Shown here piece after piece: positions 7,680 to 17,028 of a stretch of 64,000 nucleotides of DNA. The notes beneath the pieces are model-generated. The model did not search any database. It was not told the origin of the DNA and was given only the letters and a program-made list of their open reading frames with translations. Within the stretch, counting starts at the first letter, position 1. Each line of letters opens with the position of its first letter. The stretch comes from Halopseudomonas xiamenensis (lineage in GTDB: Bacteria; Pseudomonadota; Gammaproteobacteria; Pseudomonadales; Pseudomonadaceae), in the NCBI RefSeq assembly GCF_014219065.1, contig NZ_JACLGO010000011.1, forward strand, positions 30,503 through 94,502, read 5' to 3'. Both the position numbers and the translations under genes were made by a program.

Positions 7680-10112
7680 TCACACCAGTTGGGCAAACCT
7701 TGAAACGCCTTGCTCGTCCGATACCCGCTGAGGACTCAGGCTATTTGCCAAACCCAGTAGATTAGCCAGTGCCGGGATGAGGACCAGGGCGCCCAACATG
7801 TTCCAGATGAACATGAATGCCAGCAGGATGCCCATGTCGGCCTGGAATTTGATCGGTGAGAAAGCCCAGGTCGCCACGGCGATACCCAAGGTGACGCCGG
7901 TCAACACCACAACCTTCCCTGTCGACAGCAAGGCGGTGTAATAGGCATTGGACAAGGTTGCCCCCTGGCGCAGATGAACCAGCGTGATACTCAACACATA
8001 TAGGGCATAGTCCACACCGATTCCTACACCCAAAGCGATCACCGGCAGGGTTGCCACTTTGAGTCCTATACCCAGGAATACCATCAGGGCTTCGCAGAGA
8101 ATCGACGTCAGCATCAGCGGCAGAACAGTACATAGCACTGCCCTCCATGACCGGAAGGTGATGAAGCACAGTGCGATGACGGCCGCGTAGACCATGAAGA
8201 GCATTTGCACGTTGGCGCGCTTGACCACGATATTCGTAGCCGCCTCGATACCAGCGTTACCCGCGCCGGACATGAACTGCAGCGTATCGGTGTTGTGCTC
8301 GGCAGCAAACGCCTCGACAGCAGCAACCACCCGGCTAAGGGTTTCTGCCTTGTGATCAGACAGAAAAACGTTGATGGTCATCAGATCGCAGTTCTGGTTG
8401 AAAAGCTCACGTGGTGCCCGAGTAATGATCGCGTTCAGCAGCCCCTGATTGCTGGGAATCCCGTACCAGGCAAGATTGCCTTCGTTCATGCCTGCAGCAG
8501 CAGTCTTGCTGAGCGCCGCGAGTGAACTGCTTGATACCACGCCAGGCAACATCTGCAACTGAGACTCCAGGGCGTCAACCTTGACCAGCGTTTCATAGTT
8601 GGCGCAGTAGTATTGCGGAGCCTTGACCATGACGACATATTTGTCGCTGCTGGCCGCATAGTTGCTTACCATGAAAGCATTGTCCTGGTTGTAACGGGAA
8701 TCAGGACGTAACTCAGGCGCACCGGGATCCAGGTCACCGATCTGCAGTTGAAAGCTGGTAACGAAACCGAATACCCCCAGCGCCAAGCCAACCATCACAG
8801 CTATACGTGCCCATTTACGCTGCGTGAAGTGATCCAGGAATGACCACAGCGGTTGGCGGTTGTGCTCGATATTCTCCAGAGCCCTGGTTTCACGCTCGGC
8901 CTCACGTCGTGATGCAGTTGCACTTACGCCGGTATAGGACAGCAGTATCGGCAGCAAAATCAGGTTGGTGAAGATCAACACCATGACCCCAATGGTGGCG
9001 GCGATCGCCAGCTCCTGGATCACCGGGATATCGATAATCATCAGTACGCCAAAACCGACCGCATCGGCCAACAGCGCCATGAGACCAGTGAGAAACAAGC
9101 GACGGAACGTCAGTCGTGCAGCGATAACCTTGTCGGCGCCACGCCCTATATCCTGCATGATGCCATTCATTTTCTGAGCACCATGGCTCAGACCGATGGC
9201 GAAAATAAGAAAGGGTACCAGGATCGAGTAGGGGTCCAGTTCCAAGCCGAGCAGTGGCAATAGTCCCAGCAGCCAGGCGACGGCAATGCTCGAACATAGC
9301 AGTACCAGCGCGGTGCTGCGCAAACAGCGCGTGTACCAGAAGATAACCAATGCACAGATAACGAAAGTGAATGCAAAGAAGACCTGCATCAGCTTGAGAC
9401 CATCAATCAGATCACCCACTACCTTGGCAAAGCCGGTTATATGGATCTTGATGGTGTCGGTCTCATATCGTTGACGCAGGTCTTCCAACTGGGAAGATAG
9501 TGCGTGGTAATCGATCGGCGCGGCACCCTTATTGCTCGCGTCCTGCAGAGGCAGCAGGATCACGCTGGAACGCATGTTGGATGCTACCAGATGCCCAACT
9601 TCTCCCGACCTAGCCACATTCTGGCGCACCTGATCGATACTTTCTGAAGAGCCATCATAATCATCAGGGATAACCGGGCCACCATCAAAACCCTCCTCCG
9701 TGACCCCTATCCAGCGTGTTGCTGGAGTCCACAGGGATTTCATATAAGGGCGATCAATTCCGGGTACCAGAAACAGCTCATCGCTGATATTTTTTACCGT
9801 CTCCAGATATTCGGGGTTGTAGATAGTGCCTTCAGTAGTATGGACGGCAACACGTAATGTGTTGCCTCCCTCGCCGAGCTGATTACGGTATTTGAAATAA
9901 TTCTGGATATAAGGGTGACTAACCGGAATCATCTTTTCGAATGCAGCATTCAGCCGTAGATCACCTGCCTGATATCCGAGAAAAATACTGATGAGCAGGC
10001 AGGCGAGCACCACAATCGCACGATGATTGAATAGAAGACGCTCAACAACACCGCCGGTGCGCTCATCGAACACTGGGTTATCGCTGGCTTGCTTGACTGA
10101 ATCACCGTTCAT
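7680..10112 (-). CDS. RND/MMPL-superfamily transporter
   Basis: 810 residues from the ATG at 10112; 16 upstream in-frame codons belong to the preceding overlapping gene. The layout is one N-terminal helix, a large periplasmic loop, five helices (FVICALVIFWYTRCL onward), a second helix plus large loop, and five more helices (GVGIGVDYALYVLSITLV). This duplicated 12-helix plan with two periplasmic domains is that of MMPL-type and hydrophobic-compound RND proteins, not the tripartite AcrB type. It overlaps the YCF48 gene by 11 bp, implying translational coupling. With DUF1302, DUF1329 and YCF48 partners it probably moves a hydrophobic or acyl/aromatic substrate across the envelope, using proton motive force. 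Direction and cargo are unknown. Confidence 0.8.
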   Translation of the reverse strand: MNGDSVKQASDNPVFDERTGGVVERLLFNHRAIVVLACLLISIFLGYQAGDLRLNAAFEKMIPVSHPYIQNYFKYRNQLGEGGNTLRVAVHTTEGTIYNPEYLETVKNISDELFLVPGIDRPYMKSLWTPATRWIGVTEEGFDGGPVIPDDYDGSSESIDQVRQNVARSGEVGHLVASNMRSSVILLPLQDASNKGAAPIDYHALSSQLEDLRQRYETDTIKIHITGFAKVVGDLIDGLKLMQVFFAFTFVICALVIFWYTRCLRSTALVLLCSSIAVAWLLGLLPLLGLELDPYSILVPFLIFAIGLSHGAQKMNGIMQDIGRGADKVIAARLTFRRLFLTGLMALLADAVGFGVLMIIDIPVIQELAIAATIGVMVLIFTNLILLPILLSYTGVSATASRREAERETRALENIEHNRQPLWSFLDHFTQRKWARIAVMVGLALGVFGFVTSFQLQIGDLDPGAPELRPDSRYNQDNAFMVSNYAASSDKYVVMVKAPQYYCANYETLVKVDALESQLQMLPGVVSSSSLAALSKTAAAGMNEGNLAWYGIPSNQGLLNAIITRAPRELFNQNCDLMTINVFLSDHKAETLSRVVAAVEAFAAEHNTDTLQFMSGAGNAGIEAATNIVVKRANVQMLFMVYAAVIALCFITFRSWRAVLCTVLPLMLTSILCEALMVFLGIGLKVATLPVIALGVGIGVDYALYVLSITLVHLRQGATLSNAYYTALLSTGKVVVLTGVTLGIAVATWAFSPIKFQADMGILLAFMFIWNMLGALVLIPALANLLGLANSLSPQRVSDEQGVSRFAQLV

Positions 10113-11226
10113 GATTCGGCTCCATTGTATTGTTGGCGCTTGAGGGACGAACCAGACCACGAGTACTGGATAAGACTATCTGGTCATTGGCGAGGGTAGA
10201 TATCCCACTGAGATAGATCGGCTGCTCAAGCGTAGTGACCTTGAATGTTTGCCCGCCATCCTGACTGGAGAGAATGCCGCCGGATTCATCTACCAGCAGG
10301 AGCGTCCCATCATTCAGCCTGATTCCCGATGTGAGGTTGGCGGAACGATTGTTAGTCACCGGGCGCCAATGCTGCCCCTTGTCTTCGGAGAGATAGGCCT
10401 TTCCTCTCAGGCCGTAGGCCACGAGATTGCCGGATCCTGCCAACACCCCGAAAAGACTGCCGCTGGCGGGCGATTCGAGAGCGGTAAAATGACCACCCCG
10501 ATCAGAGCGCAGCAGAATGCCTTGCTCGCCGGCAATAAACACCGCTCCATTCAGTTCCTCAATGTCATACAAATGAAGTCCCATCGGATTGTCGATCCGA
10601 TGCCGGATTGGCCGCCAACTTGCGCCGCCGTCACTGGTGGCAAAAGCCAGGCCGTAGGCACCGACTGCCAGACCTTCGTGCTCATCAAAGAAGTGCAAGG
10701 CGAGAAATGGTTTGTCGGGACCGTCGGCAACCAGGTACTCAGCATCTATCACACGCTGCTCAGTATCTTCGTCAGGGTTGGCTTGATGAGCCTGCTGCGC
10801 CGCCTCAAACTCGATTTTTGCCGCCTGCTCCCCATCCAATTGTTTTTGCCAGGTCAGGCCACCATCTTCTGTATGCAGAATCACTCCCGCGTGACCTACT
10901 GCCCAGCCTTTGTGCTCATTGGCGAATACCACTCGTGTCAATGTCACACTGACCGGCGTAAGGATCTGCCTCCACGTCTGGCTTTCATCATCGGAGACAA
11001 GGACGAACCCCCGCTCTCCAACTGCCACCAAGCGTGAGCCAGCACGGGTGATATCCAGCATCAGCGAATGTTGAGCGAGGGGGCTGATCATGGAAGTTCG
11101 CTCGAAGAGCCTGCCCTCATCCGTACCCTTATCTGCATGCGCCGCCATGCTGCAGGCAGTGAGACTGAATGCAAGCAGTGCAGCCAACCTGATGCGATAC
11201 CGTTGAAGATATATGCTTTTTTTCAT
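10102..11226 (-). CDS. YCF48/BNR-repeat beta-propeller envelope protein
   Basis: 374 residues from the ATG at 11226, preceded by AAGGTC; a longer frame lacks a ribosome site. The N-terminus is a signal sequence with a possible lipobox (LTAC) or alternatively cleavage after AHA. The body holds repeated blades with Asp-box-like units (SDDESQTW, TEDGGLTW, TSDGGASW, SEDKGQHW, SQDGGQTF), as in Ycf48/Hcf136 photosystem assembly factors and BNR proteins. In non-photosynthetic bacteria such proteins are found beside RND transporters, and the role here is unknown. The gene overlaps the transporter start by 11 bp, which suggests the products act together in the periplasm. Confidence 0.8.
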   Translation of the reverse strand: MKKSIYLQRYRIRLAALLAFSLTACSMAAHADKGTDEGRLFERTSMISPLAQHSLMLDITRAGSRLVAVGERGFVLVSDDESQTWRQILTPVSVTLTRVVFANEHKGWAVGHAGVILHTEDGGLTWQKQLDGEQAAKIEFEAAQQAHQANPDEDTEQRVIDAEYLVADGPDKPFLALHFFDEHEGLAVGAYGLAFATSDGGASWRPIRHRIDNPMGLHLYDIEELNGAVFIAGEQGILLRSDRGGHFTALESPASGSLFGVLAGSGNLVAYGLRGKAYLSEDKGQHWRPVTNNRSANLTSGIRLNDGTLLLVDESGGILSSQDGGQTFKVTTLEQPIYLSGISTLANDQIVLSSTRGLVRPSSANNTMEPNHER

Positions 11227-11283
11227 TATTTGACCTTCTGGAAAGTGTGGAAGGCGCGTCGAGCGCACCTTCCACGCCTACCG

Positions 11284-12636
11284 TCAGCGAGCAGAGCCAG
11301 CGGCTACAGCGTTGCCGGTAAAGAAGTTTTCCGATTTGCGAGAGACAACCCTGTAGTTTTCACCATTGAGCCCCTGCACCATGCTGTAGGTATTGGCCTG
11401 CAGGTTATAAATGACCACCGGCTTGACAACGACGGCAGGAATTGCCGGCACTGCGAACGGTAGAGCCTGGCTCACACGCCATAACTTGTCTTCAGCGTCA
11501 TAGCCATCAGTGAGCGCAATAGTCCAGCTATCCTCGTCTATGAAAAAGCGACGTTTGGGCACCGCATGCCGTTTGCCCGATGCCAATGTCGCTTCCACTT
11601 CCCAGACCCGGTGCAGCTCCCAGCGCATTGCCTCAGAGTTCAGCACTCCCTCGGTATAAACCGCTTCCCGTGGCTGTGCATGGAAGCTGTTGAGGTTATA
11701 GGGAATGTACATTTCCTTTTTTCCGACAAGCTTCCAGTCATAGCGATCTGGATGACCAATAAAGCCATGCACTTCATCAAAGTAGTTGGCGCCTGATGCA
11801 ACAAAGTCAGGTGTGTCATAGCCCACCGTTGGAGCTCTGCGCACACGGCGTTGACCCACCAGATACTGCCAGGCGTCTCGCGGCGATGCGGCATTGATAC
11901 TGTCATGCGTTACCAGCGCTTCGCCGGCCTTGAATGGAGGCTCATTGGTCAGGAAGCGCAGCAGAACATATTTGCCGTGCCAGTCTGCAGCGTTACCGTC
12001 CTGGTAATAGTAGGGGTACTGCCAGTTTTCTACCCCACGACTGGCCAGAGTGCGAGATCCATCCGAGTTGCCAATGATATTCAGATAGCCATGCTCGATT
12101 GATTCAGCCTCCACTCTCAGCAGGAAGTTCCACAGTACCTCGCTGCCGTTCTGCGGTATCGGGAAAGGGATACCACCGTAACAACCTTCTACTGACAACC
12201 CCTCATGGGTCAGCTTGCATTGCGTAGCGTTGGTGAAGGTATTGTCATAGACCCATTGCGGCGCCGCAGCCGTTCGATGGCTGGGGTACACCTTCAGATA
12301 AAAACTATCCGGAAATTGCTGAAGCAGCGCCCTGGTCCCCTCATTCAACTTATCGGCATGCTGATCTGCATTCTCCGCCGTAATGGTGAAAAGTGGTTCC
12401 TCACCGGGGAACAGATTCGCTGGTACATCACCGAACTTGTCGCCCGGAACATCGGCGGTCAAACCGCCAGTCCACTCGGGGATACTGCCATCACTGTTAC
12501 CTGCTCGCTCCGCACCCAGCGGAGTGAGAGTGGATTTGAGCGCATTGGCTTGTTCATCAGAAACACTGGCATGGGCATAATTGATAGCCAAGCTGAGTGC
12601 CAGAAAAGCATGAAGTACAAACTCAGGTTTTTTCAT
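11284..12636 (-). CDS. DUF1329 periplasmic/outer-membrane protein
   Basis: 450 residues with an N-terminal signal peptide (cleavage near AHAS). The sequence after it (LTPLGAERAGNSDGSIPEWTGG) is the hallmark start of DUF1329, a family with a LolA/LolB-like fold that is nearly always encoded next to DUF1302. Proteins of this fold bind hydrophobic ligands between membranes. It lies 22 bp downstream of DUF1302 and 57 bp upstream of the YCF48 gene. Function is inferred only from family fold and neighbours. Confidence 0.85.
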   Translation of the reverse strand: MKKPEFVLHAFLALSLAINYAHASVSDEQANALKSTLTPLGAERAGNSDGSIPEWTGGLTADVPGDKFGDVPANLFPGEEPLFTITAENADQHADKLNEGTRALLQQFPDSFYLKVYPSHRTAAAPQWVYDNTFTNATQCKLTHEGLSVEGCYGGIPFPIPQNGSEVLWNFLLRVEAESIEHGYLNIIGNSDGSRTLASRGVENWQYPYYYQDGNAADWHGKYVLLRFLTNEPPFKAGEALVTHDSINAASPRDAWQYLVGQRRVRRAPTVGYDTPDFVASGANYFDEVHGFIGHPDRYDWKLVGKKEMYIPYNLNSFHAQPREAVYTEGVLNSEAMRWELHRVWEVEATLASGKRHAVPKRRFFIDEDSWTIALTDGYDAEDKLWRVSQALPFAVPAIPAVVVKPVVIYNLQANTYSMVQGLNGENYRVVSRKSENFFTGNAVAAGSAR

Positions 12637-12658
12637 CTTGTTCTCCAGAGAGTTTGGG

Positions 12659-14302
12659 TCAGAAGGTGCGCTGAATCGAGAAAGCGATGAAATCCCGATC
12701 CTTCAACGTCTGCTTGTAGGTATATTCATTTGTCTCATCAATGATTGGCGCACCAGCACCGAAGAAGTTGGTATAACTGAGTGAGGCATACCAGAGCTTC
12801 TGGTAATCAGCCTTGAGTCCGATAGTGACGTCACCACCACGCTCCGGACTGAAGGCAAGCGGTGTCACCGAAGAACGACCGTAGGGTGTATAGCCGACAG
12901 TAATCGGAACCTGCACGTCTACCTGGGGGAAGACCTGGAAGTACTGAGGCTCGAAGGTAAAACGCATGCTGTATGCATCACGGGTGGCGTTGGGGTCGAT
13001 CTGTTCCTTGTTTTCCTTCACCCGCAGCCGGCGGTTGAAAGCCAGTTCGCCGACAAATGACGCCGCATCCCAGTAGTTATTGCCACTGAACAGATTGATC
13101 ATCGATACCTGGGCATGCAGCGAATCACCAATCGGGTAGGCTGGGTTGGAGTTGTTGTCAGCCCCCATACCGGCGATAACCACGCCTCCCGTCGCCGTCA
13201 GCGGAGTATCCACCCGCATGGACAATTCACCAGCAACGTTGGCCTCCCCGATCAGCGTACTGAAACTGGCTCCGTAGACCTTCACCTCCTCAGCGTAAAC
13301 GTTTACATAACTGTCATCGTTCCCCGGAATCAACGCGGCAGGGCGGAAATAGAAAATGGGGGATTTATCATGAAATCTGGCGGCATACAGCCCGAGCTCC
13401 CAATCCTGCAGGTTGAACTTGATCTGCGCACCAAACTGGCCTGAGTCACGTGCATCGATATCCTTGCCGCGCATCAGACGACCGGTAGGAAAATAAACGC
13501 TCTCGGCGCCCTCACCGACAAAGTCACCTACGTTGAAGTAGCTGCCCGAACCGGGAAGCCGGTTCTCATTCCATTCAAATTGATAGTAGGCTCCTACCAT
13601 CACATTATTGCCGAGCTGCCAGTTGAACGAGACCTGCTCGGTCGGCATGAGGATCTCCTTGAACTGCGAGCCGGGCACAGATTGAAGCTTGATCAGGTCG
13701 ACAGTCGATTGAGCGCCGGCAATCCCGTTGGCTCCGAAGAACAGGCTTTCACCATATATTTCGGTGAACTGGCCCAGGCGGCCAAACAGTCGACTTGAGC
13801 CGATATCAACACCTCCGTAAACGAAGAAGTCCAGAAGCTCCCCCTTACGCCCATGCAGTTTCTCGGTGTCCTTGGTGAACCTGTTATGACGCACACTGAC
13901 CTGGTTGGCAGTGATCGGCGAATCATGGTCTGTTGACTCGTTGTAGACGGTGTCATACCAGGCAGCACCGCTGACACGCGCGCCGACGTCCCCATATCGG
14001 ATATCCAGCTCAGTCATCAAGTCCAGTCGATTGGAGATCAGGCCTGAGCTGAAGTTACGGTCACCATCGTCAAGGTTGAAGTTCGGGTTCGAGGTACCCG
14101 GCCCGACGACGATATTGTCGTCGTACCCCTTTACCCGGAACGCATTACTGTACTTCACGGTGGTGTCCAGCCTGGTCGTCAGGCCTTCGACTCCCGTATC
14201 AAACTGAAATGCCTGGGCATTGAGCGACGCGGATAGAGCAAGTGCGGCGCCGATGGCACTGAGCGTAAAGGGCGGCAGATTTCGCCTGTGATTTTGCTGC
14301 AT
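12659..14302 (-). CDS. DUF1302 outer-membrane beta-barrel protein
   Basis: 547 residues from the ATG at 14302, where a typical signal peptide begins (cleavage after LNAQA); a frame 19 codons longer has no ribosome site. The mature protein has alternating hydrophobic and polar strands and ends in a C-terminal Phe (IQRTF), as outer-membrane barrels do. DUF1302 is a porin-like family commonly paired with DUF1329 and found in clusters for hydrocarbons, sterols and aromatics. Probable role: passage or binding of a hydrophobic compound at the outer membrane. Confidence 0.85.
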   Translation of the reverse strand: MQQNHRRNLPPFTLSAIGAALALSASLNAQAFQFDTGVEGLTTRLDTTVKYSNAFRVKGYDDNIVVGPGTSNPNFNLDDGDRNFSSGLISNRLDLMTELDIRYGDVGARVSGAAWYDTVYNESTDHDSPITANQVSVRHNRFTKDTEKLHGRKGELLDFFVYGGVDIGSSRLFGRLGQFTEIYGESLFFGANGIAGAQSTVDLIKLQSVPGSQFKEILMPTEQVSFNWQLGNNVMVGAYYQFEWNENRLPGSGSYFNVGDFVGEGAESVYFPTGRLMRGKDIDARDSGQFGAQIKFNLQDWELGLYAARFHDKSPIFYFRPAALIPGNDDSYVNVYAEEVKVYGASFSTLIGEANVAGELSMRVDTPLTATGGVVIAGMGADNNSNPAYPIGDSLHAQVSMINLFSGNNYWDAASFVGELAFNRRLRVKENKEQIDPNATRDAYSMRFTFEPQYFQVFPQVDVQVPITVGYTPYGRSSVTPLAFSPERGGDVTIGLKADYQKLWYASLSYTNFFGAGAPIIDETNEYTYKQTLKDRDFIAFSIQRTF

Positions 14303-14401
14303 GGTAGTGGTCTCTCTGTTTTTATATTTATTCAAAGTGGTTCTCATCGAACCCGGCACATCAGCGGCGCTGATGTGCCATCCTGCTTCTGGGCATCAGC
14401 G

Positions 14402-14815
14402 TCATCCACTGGCCTCTGTTAACGCATCCAGGCCGGCTTGAGCGATCTGGGCATCGAAGGCTGACTTGACCCCGCTCACCGCAATCCCCCCAACGACATC
14501 ACCCTGGTAGATGATCGGCAGACCGCCGGTCATGGGAACGACGTTCGCAAGAGAACTGGTGCCAGCGATTCCACTCGACAACATGTCTTCAAAAAAACTG
14601 GTAGGCCGACGAAACAACGCGGAACAACGCGCCTTGTCGATGGCAATCTGAACCGAAGATCGGGAAGCATCGGGCAGACGACGAAAGGCAATCAGGAAGC
14701 CGCCCTGGTCGACAACAGCAATGGAAACGGACCAGCCATTACTCCTCGCCTCCAGCGCAGCTCTATCAAGCATTTCCTCTGCATCACTCAAGTCGAGTTC
14801 GGGCTTCATACGCAT
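14402..14815 (-). CDS. GlcG/HbpS-family protein
   Basis: 137 residues from the ATG at 14815, which follows GAGGAG by 6 bp. The sequence WSVSIAVVDQGGFLIAFRRL, then SIDKAR-like AIDKARCSALF and the C-terminal GGLPIIYQGDVVGGIAVSG, are typical of the GlcG/HbpS fold (PF03928). Some members bind haem or are encoded in glycolate, propanediol or aromatic gene clusters, but most have no known activity. It is the first gene of the minus-strand operon reading into DUF1302 (99 bp gap) and is divergent from the CoA-transferase. Confidence 0.8.
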   Translation of the reverse strand: MRMKPELDLSDAEEMLDRAALEARSNGWSVSIAVVDQGGFLIAFRRLPDASRSSVQIAIDKARCSALFRRPTSFFEDMLSSGIAGTSSLANVVPMTGGLPIIYQGDVVGGIAVSGVKSAFDAQIAQAGLDALTEASG

Positions 14816-15160
14816 GATCGATCTCCTCACTGCGGGATGCACACCCGCTACGCATCAATTCAATTTATTGCATATTTATCAAATTTGTGCACAAACGGTA
14901 CTCAGCCTTTGAAGCCAAGTCAAGCACCAAAATTCTTCGTAATCGTCATTCATTCTGGACTACTGATAACTTGGCGAGGGCTAGCGCTCTGTATCACTTT
15001 CGGAGTACGCATATTGCACAAGAACATGCACAATTTGATCTTGTCGAGTTATCCAGATTGGCATAGGCTGACCTCCAGCATCACCATCGCTTGGGTGAAT
15101 CTGTGCAAGCTGGCGTTCCAGCTATTGCATTGCGATGTGGTTAAAAAAGGAGAGTCTGCT
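14816..15160. promoter_or_regulatory. Divergent promoter region, GlcG operon / CoA-transferase
   Basis: 345 bp without a convincing gene; the CoA-transferase frame stays open through it but has no family similarity before 15161. It is AT-richer than its neighbours. It holds the perfect palindrome described separately (14884-14895) and two half-site-like copies of TGCACAA (about 15015-15021 and 15027-15033), arranged 12 bp apart. No tidy sigma70 promoter stands out. Confidence 0.6.
14884..14895. promoter_or_regulatory. Perfect palindromic operator TTTGTGCACAAA, copy 1
   Basis: A perfect 12-bp palindrome with the GT/AC core found in operators of FadR-type GntR repressors. The same 12 bp occur at 20188-20199 in the other divergent promoter region of the island. 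The nearest GntR/FCD regulator is encoded at 24789-25475, which makes it the likely ligand of both copies. Confidence 0.65.
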
Positions 15161-16384
15161 ATGTCCGGTGCCTTGGCACATATCCGGGTACTTGATCTTT
15201 CGCGCATTCTGGCTGGCCCTTGGGCAGGACAGATTCTGGCTGATCTGGGGGCTGACGTGATCAAGGTCGAACGCCGTGGCGTAGGGGATGACACCCGACA
15301 CTGGGGGCCACCCTACCTACGCGATGAATCCGGCATGGATACCTCGGAATCTGCCTATTTCATGTGCGCAAACCGAAATAAGCGGTCATTAACCATCGAC
15401 TTCACCCAGCCCGAAGGGCAACGCCTTGTTCGGGAGCTGGCAGCACAATCAGATGTAGTGCTGGAAAATTTCAAGGTGGGTGGCTTGGCCGCTTACGGCC
15501 TGGACTACGCCAGCCTGCGCGAAGTCAATCCGCAACTGATCTACTGTTCCATTACTGGCTTTGGCCAGGAAGGCCCCTACGCTCAGCGTGCCGGTTATGA
15601 CTTCATGATCCAGGGTCTGGGGGGATTGATGAGCCTCACCGGGCGCAGCGCCAATGAGGCAGGTGCGGGTCCGATCAAGGCTGGCGTTGCTCTGACCGAC
15701 ATATTGACCGGCCTCTATGCTGGCAACGCTGTTCTTGCGGCATTGGCATACCGCGACCAGACTGGCGAGGGTCAGTATATTGATCTGGCCTTGCTCGATG
15801 TTCAGGTTGCCTGTCTGGCCAACCAGGCGCAGAACTATCTGACTACCGGAACTCCGCCGCAACGTCTCGGCAATGCCCATCCTAATATCGTCCCGTATCA
15901 GGACTTTCCGACTGCCGATGGCAACTTCATTCTGACGGTGGGTAATGATGGTCAGTTTCGCCGGTTCAGCGAGGCTGCCGGATGCCCCGAATGGGCGGAT
16001 GATCCGCGCTTTTCCACCAACCAGGGGCGTGTGGCCAATCGTGCCGAGCTGATCCCACTGATCCGTCAGGCTACGGTTTTCAAGACGACTGCACAATGGA
16101 TCAGTACATTGGAGCAGGTCGGCGTACCCTGTGGGCCGATAAATGATCTGGCGCAGGTTTTTGCCGATCCGCAGGTTCAGGCTCGTGGTCTGCGGATTGA
16201 TCTGCCGCACCCCTTGGCCGGGAGCGCACCTCAAGTAGCCAACCCAATCCGCCTGTCCGCTACGCCCGTTCAGTATCGAAATGCTCCACCGTTGCTTGGG
16301 GAGCACACGGAAGAAGTGTTGGGCGATGTGCTTGGCCTCACTGCCGAGATGATTGACCGGCTGCGTCGGCAACATGTCATCTAA
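15161..16384 (+). CDS. CaiB/BaiF-type (family III) CoA-transferase
   Basis: 407 residues from the ATG at 15161, preceded at good distance by AAAAAAGGAGAG. The N-terminal IRVLDLSRILAGPWAGQILADLGADVIKVE, then NRNKRSLTIDF, SITGFGQEGPYAQRAGYDF and GEGQYIDLALLD, are diagnostic for family III CoA-transferases. These move CoA between carboxylic acids (formate, oxalate, carnitine, succinate, itaconate and others), usually with an Asp nucleophile. In this island it could activate a carboxylated substrate or intermediate with CoA. It starts the plus-strand arm of the first divergent promoter. Confidence 0.88.
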   Translation: MSGALAHIRVLDLSRILAGPWAGQILADLGADVIKVERRGVGDDTRHWGPPYLRDESGMDTSESAYFMCANRNKRSLTIDFTQPEGQRLVRELAAQSDVVLENFKVGGLAAYGLDYASLREVNPQLIYCSITGFGQEGPYAQRAGYDFMIQGLGGLMSLTGRSANEAGAGPIKAGVALTDILTGLYAGNAVLAALAYRDQTGEGQYIDLALLDVQVACLANQAQNYLTTGTPPQRLGNAHPNIVPYQDFPTADGNFILTVGNDGQFRRFSEAAGCPEWADDPRFSTNQGRVANRAELIPLIRQATVFKTTAQWISTLEQVGVPCGPINDLAQVFADPQVQARGLRIDLPHPLAGSAPQVANPIRLSATPVQYRNAPPLLGEHTEEVLGDVLGLTAEMIDRLRRQHVI

Positions 16385-16491
16385 AAAGCCTCACTTGCCT
16401 TGGCAAAATCGCGGGCTGCCCATACAGCACCCGAGGTAGCCTCCATACCAACTGCAGATGATCAAGAAAATAATAACAGGAGTGACATACC

Positions 16492-17025
16492 ATGAAGATC
16501 AGACGACTGGTAACCGGGCATGACGCATCCGGACATGCCATTTTTCTTTCCGATGAAACAGCACCCCGAGAACATGACTTTGGTGATATTCCAGGTCATG
16601 GCATCGCGCAAGTGTGGATAACAGATACTTCATCAGGCAGCCCAACAACCACAGCAGATCCTACGCTGCGCCATGCTTCCATCCTTCCCGGGCCGGGTCA
16701 GACATCTTTACTGGTGGTCAGCCTGCCTCCAGATGATGTCATGACCGCACCTCTGAACCCGATACGCGCCTACTCCGAGTTGGCGGAAAAGCTACCCGGC
16801 CTGTTCGAGTGTTTTGAAGCTGACAATCCGGGCATGCACAAGACCCCTACTCTCGACTACGCAGTGCTGCTTGAAGGTGAGCTCTGGCTGGAGCTTGATA
16901 ATGGTCAGGAGAAGCGCCTGGCCCCGGGAGATGTAGTGATTCAGAACGGAACCCGGCATGCCTGGCGTAACAAGTCAGACAGGGTAGCCAAAGCTGTATT
17001 TTTCATGGTTGGTGTAGAGCAATAG
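16492..17025 (+). CDS. Small cupin-domain protein
   Basis: 177 residues preceded by ACAGGAGTGAC. The C-terminal half carries a single cupin barrel (YAVLLEGELWLELDNG...LAPGDVVIQNGTRHAWRN), with candidate metal ligands in the H-x-T-x-x-x-DY segment and the His of TRHAW. The N-terminal half (MKIRRLVTGHDASGHAIF) matches a group of cupins seen in catabolic clusters. It might be a dioxygenase, isomerase or binding protein; the sequence alone does not decide. It follows the CoA-transferase by 107 bp and is 3 bp before the next gene. Confidence 0.75.
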   Translation: MKIRRLVTGHDASGHAIFLSDETAPREHDFGDIPGHGIAQVWITDTSSGSPTTTADPTLRHASILPGPGQTSLLVVSLPPDDVMTAPLNPIRAYSELAEKLPGLFECFEADNPGMHKTPTLDYAVLLEGELWLELDNGQEKRLAPGDVVIQNGTRHAWRNKSDRVAKAVFFMVGVEQ

Positions 17026-17028
17026 AGC

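Noticed and set aside
14837..15160. N-terminal extension of the CoA-transferase
   Set aside because: The extra residues have no counterpart in the family and would run across the palindromic operator; AAAAAAGGAGAG directly precedes the ATG at 15161.
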